From the NCBI GenBank assembly GCA_016790965.1, contig JAEUNZ010000027.1, forward strand, positions 1 to 64,000: DNA of 64,000 bases. The letters run 5' to 3'. The translations under genes were made by a program, and so were the position numbers. This stretch comes from SSSZ01 sp016790965 (GTDB lineage Bacteria > Pseudomonadota > Gammaproteobacteria > Burkholderiales > Rhodocyclaceae). Of the stretch, positions 33,633 to 41,919 are shown one piece after another. The notes under the pieces are model-generated. The model did no database searches. It saw only the letters and a program-made list of their open reading frames with translations, and was not told the DNA's origin. The stretch's first letter is position 1. Every line of letters begins with the position of its first letter.

Positions 33633-34505
33633 TCAGCTCTTGCGGTTCTTGTTGAGCTGTTGCTTGACCAGCGCCCGCATCAGGCGCTGCAAAGGATTGC
33701 GATGTCCCAGGGGCCTCCAGGTGCGGACATAGCGCATGCGGTAGGCGTCGAACTGGCTGCCCCAGGGGGCGAGCTGCACGCCGGGCCGGTCCAGCAGGAG
33801 CTTCAGGGTTTCCACTGCGGCGACGCCGGCGCAGAGCTGACAGGCGGCGATGCACGAGGGCCCCTTGCGCGCCGCCAGGTCCACACGGCTCATGTCGGCC
33901 ACGTAGCCCCTTTGCAGCATGGCGGGCGAAAGACCGACGAGGAAGCGGATGGCCATTTCCATCTCGTCGCAACCCTCGAAACCGAAGTAATCCTCGTAGG
34001 ACATACCGCCGGGCCCGAAGACGAGGAGGGCCGTTCCCAGGCCCAGCGGCGCCGCGGTGACGACGGGAATGCCCTTTTTTTCGCAGGCGGCGAAAGTCTG
34101 GCGGCGGGCGGAGAAGGCGAAGAAGTCGAGGCCATCCACGTAGACGTCCACGCCTTCCAGAAATGCCTCGATGGTCTCGGGCTGGATGCCCTGATGAAAA
34201 ACCCGGAGGTCCATCTCCGGGTTGATGTCCAGGGCCATTTCGGCCAGGGCCTCCGATTTTGGGCGCCCCAGGGTGCTGACTACGGCCCCCGCCTGGCGAT
34301 TGAAATTGACGATGTCGAAAGTGTCGAAATCGGCGATGGTGAAGGCGCCGATGCCCAGCCGGGCCAAGGTGAGCAGGTGGATGCCGCCGACCCCGCCCAG
34401 GCCGCCAATGGCCACCCTCTTTTGCTTGAGGCGAGCCTGTTCGGCCTCGGTCACCCAGCCGATATTGCGCGAAAAGGCCTGGTCGTACGAAAACTGGATC
34501 TGCAT
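33633..34505 (-). CDS. ThiF/MoeB/HesA-family adenylyltransferase (E1-like)
   Basis: A 290-residue E1-like enzyme. The Rossmann loop is GGLGGVGG, followed by ADFDTFDIVNFNRQ, which matches the ATP-binding Asp and Arg/Gln, and GRPKSEALAEMALDINPEM. A cysteine cluster, PSCIAACQLC (about residue 225), is where a catalytic or metal-binding Cys could be. The paired CXXC zinc motifs of MoeB are not evident. The ATG giving MQIQFSYDQAFSRNIG has AGGGGA upstream and is preferred over an earlier start. It leads a three-gene operon with a nitroreductase and a glycosyltransferase. Possible role: activating a carboxylate. Confidence 0.85.
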   Translation of the reverse strand: MQIQFSYDQAFSRNIGWVTEAEQARLKQKRVAIGGLGGVGGIHLLTLARLGIGAFTIADFDTFDIVNFNRQAGAVVSTLGRPKSEALAEMALDINPEMDLRVFHQGIQPETIEAFLEGVDVYVDGLDFFAFSARRQTFAACEKKGIPVVTAAPLGLGTALLVFGPGGMSYEDYFGFEGCDEMEMAIRFLVGLSPAMLQRGYVADMSRVDLAARKGPSCIAACQLCAGVAAVETLKLLLDRPGVQLAPWGSQFDAYRMRYVRTWRPLGHRNPLQRLMRALVKQQLNKNRKS

Positions 34506-34535
34506 GAGCGGTTCCCCTGAGCGTCGCTTGGTTGC

Positions 34536-34542
34536 TATCATA
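34536..34542. promoter_or_regulatory. Overlapping divergent -10 boxes (ThiF operon and permease genes)
   Basis: The plus strand reads TGCTATCAT, an extended -10 (34536-34541) for the permease gene at 34577. The minus strand reads TATGAT (34542-34537) for the ThiF gene at 34505. The two divergent promoters would share bases and could exclude each other. Confidence 0.4.
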
Positions 34543-34576
34543 GTCCATCTGAATTCCGGAATGGATTCCCCGCCCC

Positions 34577-35812
34577 ATGAACGCGAAAAACCTGCTTGGC
34601 GACATGCAGCTTGCAGCGCGCAACGTTCTGCGGCACCGGCGGAGAGCCCTGTTCGCCCTGGTCATTATCGTGGGCGGCATCGTGTCCTTCCTGTTGGCGG
34701 GCGGATTCATCCAGTGGCTGCTCATCAGCATGCGCGAATCGACCATTCATTCGCAATTGGGCCATATCCAGGTGGTGCGTCCAGGGTATTACGAAGTCGG
34801 TATCTCGGACCCATACGCTTTCCTCCTCCCGCCGGGGACGGAGGCGGAGGACGCCGTGCGCAAGGCTCCGGGTGTGGTCGCGGTGACGCCGCGGCTGTCC
34901 CTCACCGGGCTGGTGAGTATGGGTGACTCGACCGTATCCTTCATCGGCGACGGGGTGGATCCCGAGGGGGAAAAGGACCTGAGCACCTCGATTCGCATCG
35001 CCCGAGGCGAAAATCTGAGTGCCGACGATCCTCGCGGCATCATCATGGGGGCGGGGCTGGCGGCCAACATCGGCGTCAAGGTGGGCGACAAGCTGGTTTT
35101 GATGACCAGCACTGCCAAGGGGGGTATGAATGCCTCAGATGTGACGGTGCGCGGCATATTCATTTCCACCGCCAAGGCCTACGACGACGCAGCCTTGCGA
35201 GTGCCCATCGCCTTGGCCCGCAAATTGGTGAAAGTTGATGGATCAACTTCCTGGGTGGTCCTTCTGGACGATACCGCGCGCACCGACGCGACCCTGACGG
35301 CCCTCTCGGGGCGCATGGATCCAAAGGAATTCCAGCTCGTCCCCTGGCGCGATCTCGCCGATTTCTACAACAAGACCGTCACCCTGTTCTCCAAGCAGGT
35401 CCTGGTGGTCAAGATTCTGATCGCGGCGATCATTGTGCTCAGTATTTCCAATACCATGTCCATGGCGGTCATCGAGCGTACCGGGGAGATCGGTACGGCC
35501 ATGGCCCTGGGGGTCCGCCGCCTCGGGGTCTTGCGCCAGTTCGTCCTCGAAGGCCTGGTCCTCGGTTTCGTGGGCGGCATGACCGGCGCCCTATTGGGTT
35601 GGCTGCTGTCCCTGGCCATTTCGTCCGTCGGAATCCCTATGCCGCCGCCTCCCGGCATGGACCAGGGCTTTGACGCCGAAATCCTGGTCACTGCCGACCT
35701 TGCCTTCGACGCCTGGTTCCTCGCCGTCGTCACGACCCTGCTGGCCAGCCTCTTCCCGGCCTGGAAGGCGTCCCGCATGGTGATCGTCGACGCCCTGCGT
35801 CATCAGCGCTGA
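34577..35812 (+). CDS. FtsX/MacB-type ABC permease (first of pair)
   Basis: A 411-residue inner-membrane permease of the LolC/E-MacB class. One membrane helix lies near the N-terminus (ALFALVIIVGGIVSFLLAGG), then a large periplasmic MacB-like domain (about 50-265), then three helices around 275-400, with ERTGEIGTAMALGVRR between them as in FtsX-domain proteins. It is followed 11 bases later by a paralogue. Neither gene has an ATPase next to it. The pair stands directly upstream of the exopolysaccharide locus. Substrate unknown; export of lipoproteins or envelope components is family-based inference. Confidence 0.88.
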   Translation: MNAKNLLGDMQLAARNVLRHRRRALFALVIIVGGIVSFLLAGGFIQWLLISMRESTIHSQLGHIQVVRPGYYEVGISDPYAFLLPPGTEAEDAVRKAPGVVAVTPRLSLTGLVSMGDSTVSFIGDGVDPEGEKDLSTSIRIARGENLSADDPRGIIMGAGLAANIGVKVGDKLVLMTSTAKGGMNASDVTVRGIFISTAKAYDDAALRVPIALARKLVKVDGSTSWVVLLDDTARTDATLTALSGRMDPKEFQLVPWRDLADFYNKTVTLFSKQVLVVKILIAAIIVLSISNTMSMAVIERTGEIGTAMALGVRRLGVLRQFVLEGLVLGFVGGMTGALLGWLLSLAISSVGIPMPPPPGMDQGFDAEILVTADLAFDAWFLAVVTTLLASLFPAWKASRMVIVDALRHQR

Positions 35813-35823
35813 ACGGACCCCCC

Positions 35824-37035
35824 ATGATCGGACTCGCCTTCAGGAACGTGGTGCGGCAAAAAATCCGCACTGGCATGACGCTCGCTGCCATTTCCTTCGG
35901 CGTTACGGCGCTCATCCTTGCTGCAGGGTTCATCGAGGACATGTTCGTCCAGTTGGGGGAGGCGATCATCCACTCCCAGACCGGGCACGTGCAGATATTC
36001 AAATCGGGCTTCCTGGAAAAGGGAACGCGCTTTCCCGAGCAATACCTGATTGATGAACCAGAAAAGCTCGCTGCATCCATCGCCGAGGACCGCGACGTGG
36101 TGACGGTGAGCAACCGGCTCTATTTCGCGGGCCTCCTCAATAACGGCAAGCGCGACCTCGCGGTGATCGGCGAGGGGGTCGAGGCGGCCAAGGAAGCGCA
36201 GCTCGGCAGCTTTCTTTCCATCGTGCAGGGGCGTCAGCTCGCGGCCGAGGATACGGACGGCATCCTGATCGGCCAGGGGGTCGCCCAGGCGCTAGCGGTC
36301 AAGCCTGGAGATAAGCTCACCCTGGTGCTGAACGCCGCCGAGGGGGCCATGAATACCCTCGATTTCACCGTGACGGGGGTCTTCCAGAGCTTTTCCAAGG
36401 AATTCGACGCCCGTGCTATCCGCATCCCCTTGGCTGCGGCCCAGGAGCTCCTGCTGACCGCTGGGGCGAATCAGGTCGTCGTCTTGCTGCACCGCACGGA
36501 AGATACCGAAAAGGCCCTGGGCAAGATTTCTTCCCGACTCGTGGAACAGGGCTTCGACGTCAAAAGCTGGCGCACCCTTTCCGATTTTTACGACAAGTCC
36601 GTTCAGCTCTACAAGGCGCAGTTCGGCGCCCTGCAACTCATCATCCTGCTCATGGTGCTGCTCTCAGTGGTCAATAGCGTCAATATGAGCGTCTTCGAAC
36701 GGCAGGCCGAATTCGGGACCATGCGGGCCATCGGTGACCGGTCGGCGCGGGTGTTCAAGCTGATCGTCCTCGAGAGCACCCTGGTCGGCCTGATCGGCGC
36801 CGTGCTGGGCATGGCCCTGGGCTGTGCCATGGCGGCGCTCATTTCCTGGATCGGCATCGAGATGCCTCCGCCTCCCAATGCCAACCTGGGCTATGTCGCC
36901 AGTGTCCGTCTTTCCGTCACGAACGTGCTGCTGGCCGGGGGGGTCGGCTTCGTCGCCACGGCCCTGGCTTCGATCTTTCCCGCGGTGCGTGCGTCGCGCC
37001 TCGACGTGGTCGATGCTCTGCGCCAGGCGGTGTGA
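35824..37035 (+). CDS. FtsX/MacB-type ABC permease (second of pair)
   Basis: A 403-residue paralogue of the preceding gene with the same plan: N-terminal helix (TGMTLAAISFGVTALILAAG), periplasmic domain (about 45-260), and three helices near the C-terminus separated by ERQAEFGTMRAIGDRS. Shared segments such as HSQTGHVQ and the IEMPPPPN loop show duplication. Together they could form the heterodimeric membrane part of a LolCDE-like complex, but the required ATP-binding subunit must come from elsewhere. The gene ends 107 bases before the first polysaccharide gene. Confidence 0.88.
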   Translation: MIGLAFRNVVRQKIRTGMTLAAISFGVTALILAAGFIEDMFVQLGEAIIHSQTGHVQIFKSGFLEKGTRFPEQYLIDEPEKLAASIAEDRDVVTVSNRLYFAGLLNNGKRDLAVIGEGVEAAKEAQLGSFLSIVQGRQLAAEDTDGILIGQGVAQALAVKPGDKLTLVLNAAEGAMNTLDFTVTGVFQSFSKEFDARAIRIPLAAAQELLLTAGANQVVVLLHRTEDTEKALGKISSRLVEQGFDVKSWRTLSDFYDKSVQLYKAQFGALQLIILLMVLLSVVNSVNMSVFERQAEFGTMRAIGDRSARVFKLIVLESTLVGLIGAVLGMALGCAMAALISWIGIEMPPPPNANLGYVASVRLSVTNVLLAGGVGFVATALASIFPAVRASRLDVVDALRQAV

Positions 37036-37100
37036 TGCGGATTTCGTGAAAAATTCCGCCGGCCTTGCGGCGGCCATGGCGTCGGTAGGGGGATTTCCGC

Positions 37101-37106
37101 TAGAAT
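37101..37106 (+). promoter_or_regulatory. -10 box before the polysaccharide export gene
   Basis: CGCTAGAATGCC, a TAGAAT -10 in typical betaproteobacterial context, 37 bases before the ATG of the export lipoprotein. No clear -35. It is the best candidate for the promoter of the whole exopolysaccharide operon. Confidence 0.45.
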
Positions 37107-37142
37107 GCCGGGGTTTGTTTGCCCAAAAGGTGAGGGGAAGTC

Positions 37143-37766
37143 ATGACGGTTCGACTCAAAAGAGTGGCAGGAGGCTGCCTGTTGGCTGCGACGGCAGTGC
37201 TCGCGTCGCTCGTTTCCGGCTGTGCGTCCTACCCGCCGGCTCCGGCTGCGGCCGCTTCCGATGACTACAACTACATCATCGGTCCCGGTGACCAGTTGAA
37301 TATCCAGGTCTGGCGCAATCCGGAATTGTCCATGGGTGTTCCGGTTCGGCCCGATGGAAAGATTTCCGCGCCCTTGGTCGAGGATCTGGTCGCGATGGGC
37401 AAAAATCCCACGGCCTTGGCTCGCGACATCGAGAAAGAACTCGGCAAGTTTATTCGCGACCCGGTAGTCACCGTCATCGTGACGGGGTTCGTGGGGCCCT
37501 ATAGCGAACAGATTCGCGTCATCGGCCAGGCGGCCAAGCCCCAAATTCTGGCCTACAAGCAGAAGATGACCGTCCTGGACGTCATGATTGCGGTCGGTGG
37601 CCTTACCGACTTCGCCGACGGCAATAGCGCCAGCATCCTGCGGACCTCGGAAGGCAACAAGCAGTACGGTGTTCGCCTGAAGGATCTGGTCAAGAAGGGC
37701 GACGTCTCCGCCAACGTCGAGCTCAAGCCCGGCGACGTGCTGATCATTCCGCAGAGCTGGTTCTGA
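37143..37766 (+). CDS. XrtA-system polysaccharide export lipoprotein (Wza-like)
   Basis: A 207-residue outer-membrane export protein. The lipobox LVSGC ends the signal peptide (Cys about residue 28), followed by the poly_export domain (YIIGPGDQLNIQVWRNPELS, about residue 42) and an SLBB region (VIGQAAKPQILAYKQKMTVLDVM about 120-145, ending in LKPGDVLIIPQSWF). It is much shorter than Wza, as usual for the exosortase-A-associated subfamily. GAGGGGA precedes the ATG. It is the first gene of the 25-kb locus and pairs with the chain-length regulator and kinase that follow. Confidence 0.94.
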   Translation: MTVRLKRVAGGCLLAATAVLASLVSGCASYPPAPAAAASDDYNYIIGPGDQLNIQVWRNPELSMGVPVRPDGKISAPLVEDLVAMGKNPTALARDIEKELGKFIRDPVVTVIVTGFVGPYSEQIRVIGQAAKPQILAYKQKMTVLDVMIAVGGLTDFADGNSASILRTSEGNKQYGVRLKDLVKKGDVSANVELKPGDVLIIPQSWF

Positions 37767-37789
37767 GCCAGTCTGTCCGATTTCCGATA

Positions 37790-37821
37790 GGACGGGGCAA
37801 GCCCTGAGGGGCCCCTTGTCC
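37790..37821 (+). other. Stem-loop between the first and second polysaccharide genes
   Basis: GGAC-GGGGC (37790-37798) pairs with GCCCC-TT-GTCC (37811-37821), leaving a TT bulge and a 12-base loop. There is no T-run, so it is unlikely to be a terminator. It may slow decay of, or partly separate, the export gene message from the rest of the operon. Confidence 0.4.
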
Positions 37822-37841
37822 GCGACTACGGCGAAATTTCG

Positions 37842-39401
37842 ATGGATGAAGTCTTACAGCAGGTACGCGTCCTTCTCAAATCCAGTTGGCGCCACCGCTG
37901 GGTTGGCTTGGCCGTGGCCTGGGTGGTGGGGATAGTCGGGGCCGGCATCGTCTTGCGGGTTCCCGACAAGTACGAGGCCAGTGCCCGTATCTATGTCGAT
38001 ACGCAGTCGATCCTGAAGCCGCTGATGTCAGGACTGGCGGTGCAGCCCAACATCGAGCAGCAGGTCAATATCCTGAGCCGCACCCTCATCAGCCGTCCCA
38101 ATGTCGAGAAGCTCATCCGCATGGCCGACCTGGATCTCGGACAAACGTCCAAGGCCAACCAGGACGAGTTGATCGAGAGGATGATGAAGACCCTCCAGAT
38201 CAAGAGTACATCGCGAGATAACCTTTACACCCTGGCTTTTCGTGATCCGGAGCCCGAAAAGGCCAAGCGCGTTGTGCAGTCTCTGGTGTCGATCTTTGTC
38301 GAGTCCGGCCTGGGGGAAAAGCGCAAGGATTCGGATTCGGCGCGTAAGTTCATTGACGACCAAATACGCTCGTACGAAAAGAAACTCGAAGAGGCCGAGG
38401 GGCGGCTGAAGGAATTCAAACTGCGCAACATCGACATTCAGACCGCCGACGGCAAGCTAGGCACGGAGCGCCTCGGGGATGTGAGCGCTCAATTGGCTCG
38501 TTCCCGGCTGGACCTACGCGAAGCGGAGAACTCCCGCGACGCGCTCAAGCGGCAGATCGTCGGCGAAGACCCGATACTGCTGCCTGATCACAGCGCCTCC
38601 AGTGCGGGGGTTTCCATTCCAGAAATCGATGGTCGCATCGATTCGCTCAAGCGCAACCTCGACTCGCTCTTGCAGCGATACACCGAGCAACACCCAGATG
38701 TGGCCAACACCCGTCGCCTCATCAAGGAATTGGAGGAGCAGAAGACCCAGGAAGTCGCGGCGCGCAAGAAGACCGCGGCCTCGAATCCAGCGGCTGCTGT
38801 GAGTAATAACCCTGTCTATCAGCAGTTGAAGGTTTCCCTGGCCGAGGCCGAAGCCAACGTGGCGTCCTTGCGCACGCGGGTAGCGGAGTACGAAGCTCGC
38901 TACAAGCATCTCGTGGAGCGCATGAAGACCATGCCTGAGATCGAGGCCGAGTATGCCGCGCTGAACCGCGACTACGATGTGCAGAAAAAAAATTACGATG
39001 CCCTGCTCGCGCGGCGTGAATCGGCCAGCATGACAGGCGATCTGGAGTCGGTGGCCGGACTTGCGGATTTCCGACTCATTGATCCGCCGATGGTGTCCAA
39101 AACGCCAGTGGCGCCCAATCGTATGCTGCTCCTTCCCATCGGCCTCATCGCGGCGCTGGGGGCAGGTCTTGCGGCGGCGGTGCTGATGAGCCAGTTACGG
39201 CCGGTGTTCGTGGATGGAAAGTCTCTGCGCGAGACGACTGGCCTTCCTTTGCTGGGGACGATTTCGATGGTTGCTGACGTCGAGATGGTGAAGCGCGAAA
39301 AACAGGGTTTGCGACGCTTCATCGCCGGGGTGGTCGCCTTGTTTGCCAGTTACGGAGCGGGTCTCACGGCGCTCTTTCTTCTGGCTCCCGGGGGAGGCTG
39401 A
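37842..39401 (+). CDS. XrtA-system chain-length determinant protein (Wzz/PCP family)
   Basis: A 519-residue inner-membrane polysaccharide co-polymerase. There is an N-terminal membrane helix (VGLAVAWVVGIVGAGIVLRV), a Wzz domain (KYEASARIYVDTQSILKPLM), and a long periplasmic coiled-coil (about 170-410, rich in Glu/Lys/Leu heptads). Two C-terminal helices flank residues 425-510, the first beginning around LLLPIGLIAALGAGLAAAVL, with the proline-rich segment DPPMVSKTPVAPNRM before it. It controls chain length with the separate kinase encoded four bases later. Typical member of the exosortase-associated subfamily. Confidence 0.94.
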   Translation: MDEVLQQVRVLLKSSWRHRWVGLAVAWVVGIVGAGIVLRVPDKYEASARIYVDTQSILKPLMSGLAVQPNIEQQVNILSRTLISRPNVEKLIRMADLDLGQTSKANQDELIERMMKTLQIKSTSRDNLYTLAFRDPEPEKAKRVVQSLVSIFVESGLGEKRKDSDSARKFIDDQIRSYEKKLEEAEGRLKEFKLRNIDIQTADGKLGTERLGDVSAQLARSRLDLREAENSRDALKRQIVGEDPILLPDHSASSAGVSIPEIDGRIDSLKRNLDSLLQRYTEQHPDVANTRRLIKELEEQKTQEVAARKKTAASNPAAAVSNNPVYQQLKVSLAEAEANVASLRTRVAEYEARYKHLVERMKTMPEIEAEYAALNRDYDVQKKNYDALLARRESASMTGDLESVAGLADFRLIDPPMVSKTPVAPNRMLLLPIGLIAALGAGLAAAVLMSQLRPVFVDGKSLRETTGLPLLGTISMVADVEMVKREKQGLRRFIAGVVALFASYGAGLTALFLLAPGGG

Positions 39402-39404
39402 ATC

Positions 39405-40331
39405 ATGGATCTGATCGAACAGGCCGCCCGGCGGCTAGAGCAATTGCGCCAAGCTGGAGTCGAGGTGCCCGCCGACGCGGGGGAGGGTTCGCTGCAGCCC
39501 CCGCCCATGGACGCAAGGGCGTCGTCCGTGGACCCGCAGGCAGCATCCACAGCCGCGGCACCAACGGCGCCTGCGAAACCGACGGTTCAGTCCCGGCGCA
39601 TCGAACTCGATCTCGACGCCCTAGCCAAGTCCCATATCCTTGGGCCCAATACGCCACGCTCCCAGGCGGCGGACGAATACCGGGTTATCAAGCGCCCCTT
39701 GATCGACAATGCTATGGGTAAGGGAGCTGCCCCGGTCGAGAAAGGTAATCTCATTATGGTGACCAGCGCCCTGCCGGGCGAGGGGAAGAGCTTTACCGCG
39801 ATCAATCTTGCCATGAGCATCGCCATGGAACTAGACAACACGGTGATGCTGGTCGACGCGGATGTCGCGCGGCCATCGGTGCTTAATATGCTAGGACTGC
39901 CGCCGGCCAAGGGGCTGCTTGATGTGCTGGCAGAGCAGTCGGTTGATCTGTCCCAGGTTCTGTTGCGTACCAATGTCGAGAAGCTCACTCTGCTTCCAGC
40001 GGGAACGCAGCACCCCAGAGCGACCGAACTTCTCGCCAGCGATGCCATGGTCAATCTCCTGGAAGACATGGGGAGCCGCTACTCCGACCGAATCATCATC
40101 TTCGATTCGCCACCGCTCTTGCTCACTACGGAGTCTCGCGTTTTGGCGACTCACATGGGGCAGGTTCTCATGGTTGTGCAGGCAGAGCGAACCTTGCAGG
40201 CCGACGTCAAGCATGCCCTAAGTACCATCGAGTCCTGCCCGTTACGCATGGTCGTGCTCAACAAGACCCGTGGCGCGCAGACCGAAGGATATGGATACGG
40301 TTACGGCTATGGATATGGTTATGGGGCGTAG
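39405..40331 (+). CDS. XrtA-system tyrosine autokinase (BY-kinase)
   Basis: A 308-residue cytoplasmic tyrosine kinase of the CpsD/Wzc type. Walker A is SALPGEGKSFTAIN (about residue 125), Walker A' is VMLVDADVARPS, and Walker B is IIIFDSPPLLL. The C-terminus is a (Gly-Tyr) repeat, GYGYGYGYGYGYGA, giving six tyrosines as phosphorylation sites. It works with the preceding chain-length protein to control polymerisation. The repeat region in DNA overlaps the start of the next gene by 11 bases. Confidence 0.94.
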   Translation: MDLIEQAARRLEQLRQAGVEVPADAGEGSLQPPPMDARASSVDPQAASTAAAPTAPAKPTVQSRRIELDLDALAKSHILGPNTPRSQAADEYRVIKRPLIDNAMGKGAAPVEKGNLIMVTSALPGEGKSFTAINLAMSIAMELDNTVMLVDADVARPSVLNMLGLPPAKGLLDVLAEQSVDLSQVLLRTNVEKLTLLPAGTQHPRATELLASDAMVNLLEDMGSRYSDRIIIFDSPPLLLTTESRVLATHMGQVLMVVQAERTLQADVKHALSTIESCPLRMVVLNKTRGAQTEGYGYGYGYGYGYGA

Positions 40332-41913
40332 CAGCGGCCATGCAGGTGGCCGAGGACGGGCTCCGTCGCGTGACCGGTGGCCGATTCTGTTTGCCGCTCT
40401 TGTCGGGGGCACTCTTGTTGCCCCCGTTTCTGCACAGCAATCAGCCTCAGGAGGGCCAAAGCCGGCCTGGGTTATCGTGCCGCGCATTTCGCTCACCGAA
40501 ACCTTTACCGACAACGGTCGCCTCAATGCCAGCCGCGGCGATTCCGGGAGTGAGCAGATCACCCAGATCACTCCCGGAATTCGTATTCAGGGGGAATCGG
40601 CGCGCCTCAAGGGTTATTTCGATTACGGGCTCAGCCAGATCTACTACGCGCAACACTCGAGTGCCAATAAGACGCAGAATTCCCTCAACGCCTTTGGCAC
40701 CCTGGAAGCCGTAGAGAACTGGTTGTTTCTCGATGCCGGCGGCAACATCTCACAGACCAGCATTTCGGCCTTCGGCACCCAGTCTTCGTCGGATGTCAGT
40801 ATTAACGCCAACAGTACGGAGACTTCTTCCTTCCGGTTCTCTCCCTACACCAGGGGGCGTCTTTCCGACTTTGCGGAATATCTGGTGCGCTACACCCGTT
40901 CGACCACGCGCTCCGACGGCAGCACCTCCACCAATACCGACAGCAATCAATGGAACGCCAATCTGCACGGAGGCGTCGGGTTCGGCGGCCTGAGCTGGTC
41001 CCTCGACGCCCTGCGCCAGGAAATCCAGCGCAGTACCGGGCGCAATAACGAATCCGAGCGGCTTTTTGGCAACCTTTACTGGGAGCCGCTCCGCCAGTGG
41101 CGCTTCCGCGTCTCGGCCGGCCGCGAGACCAACAACTTCACCAGCCCCGACAAGGAAACGCGAACGACCCACGGTTACGGGCTCGATTGGCGTCCTACCG
41201 ACCGCACCAACGTGTCTGCCTTCCGGGAACGCCGTTTCTTCGGTGATGGGCACAGCTTCACCATGACGCACCGCACGCCGCTCTCTTCCTGGCGCTTCAG
41301 CGATACCAAGGACGTCAGTGCTATGCACCAGTCGGGGTCCACCGTCATTGGGACGCTCTATGACCTGGTCATGGCAATGGTTCCTGCTGACGTGACCGAT
41401 CCGGTAGAGCGTGCCGCTCGGGTCGATAACTTTTTTCGTCAGTCCGGACTTTCACCGGAGTCCAAGGTCTATTCGGATTTCCTAACATCCTCGGCAACGA
41501 TAATGCGCCGTCAGGATCTGAGTTTTGCCCTCATCGGGGCGAACAACACGCTCACTTTTACCGCCTCCCAGAGTCGTCGGCAGGCGCTGGCCAATCAGTC
41601 TCTTGCGCTGCTCGACCTCAATCTATCCCTGGCTAGGGATATCGAGCAACGCGGACTCAACGTCAATTGGTCGCACAAGCTCTCGCCGCTTTCTTCGCTG
41701 TCGGCTGGAGTTTCAGCCTCTACCACCAGCGGGCAGAAAGGGACCGCGGGCAATGTGCGCTCCACGCAAAAGTCGATGAACGTGACTTACTCCACAAAGC
41801 TCGGCGCCCATACCAGTGCATCATTGGGCCTGCGCCGGACCGAGTTCGAAAGCGACACCGCAAATCATTACTCGGACAACTCGGTTACGGGCGCCATTAC
41901 CGCCCACTTCTGA
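40321..41913 (+). CDS. XrtA-system outer-membrane beta-barrel protein (TIGR03016 type)
   Basis: A 530-residue outer-membrane protein. A signal peptide is visible (WPILFAALVGGTLVAPVSAQ, about residues 20-40), followed by alternating strands throughout, with aromatic girdle residues and a terminal Phe (GAITAHF). It belongs to the hypothetical outer-membrane family found only in exosortase A loci; it probably forms the exit channel or a matrix-binding barrel. The start is the ATG inside the preceding kinase's repeat region; ATG at 40315 is an alternative. Function not established in the family. Confidence 0.88.
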   Translation: MGRSSGHAGGRGRAPSRDRWPILFAALVGGTLVAPVSAQQSASGGPKPAWVIVPRISLTETFTDNGRLNASRGDSGSEQITQITPGIRIQGESARLKGYFDYGLSQIYYAQHSSANKTQNSLNAFGTLEAVENWLFLDAGGNISQTSISAFGTQSSSDVSINANSTETSSFRFSPYTRGRLSDFAEYLVRYTRSTTRSDGSTSTNTDSNQWNANLHGGVGFGGLSWSLDALRQEIQRSTGRNNESERLFGNLYWEPLRQWRFRVSAGRETNNFTSPDKETRTTHGYGLDWRPTDRTNVSAFRERRFFGDGHSFTMTHRTPLSSWRFSDTKDVSAMHQSGSTVIGTLYDLVMAMVPADVTDPVERAARVDNFFRQSGLSPESKVYSDFLTSSATIMRRQDLSFALIGANNTLTFTASQSRRQALANQSLALLDLNLSLARDIEQRGLNVNWSHKLSPLSSLSAGVSASTTSGQKGTAGNVRSTQKSMNVTYSTKLGAHTSASLGLRRTEFESDTANHYSDNSVTGAITAHF

Positions 41914-41919
41914 GAAAAT

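Noticed and set aside
37036..37142. Sigma-54 promoter before the EPS operon
   Set aside because: CGGGG-TTTG-TTTGC near 37110-37125 has GG and GC at a spacing one base wrong; the TAGAAT box is the better candidate.
40285..40331. GGNTAY repeats as a CRISPR or satellite array
   Set aside because: The units are six bases, contiguous and in frame, and encode a Gly-Tyr tail; there are no spacers.
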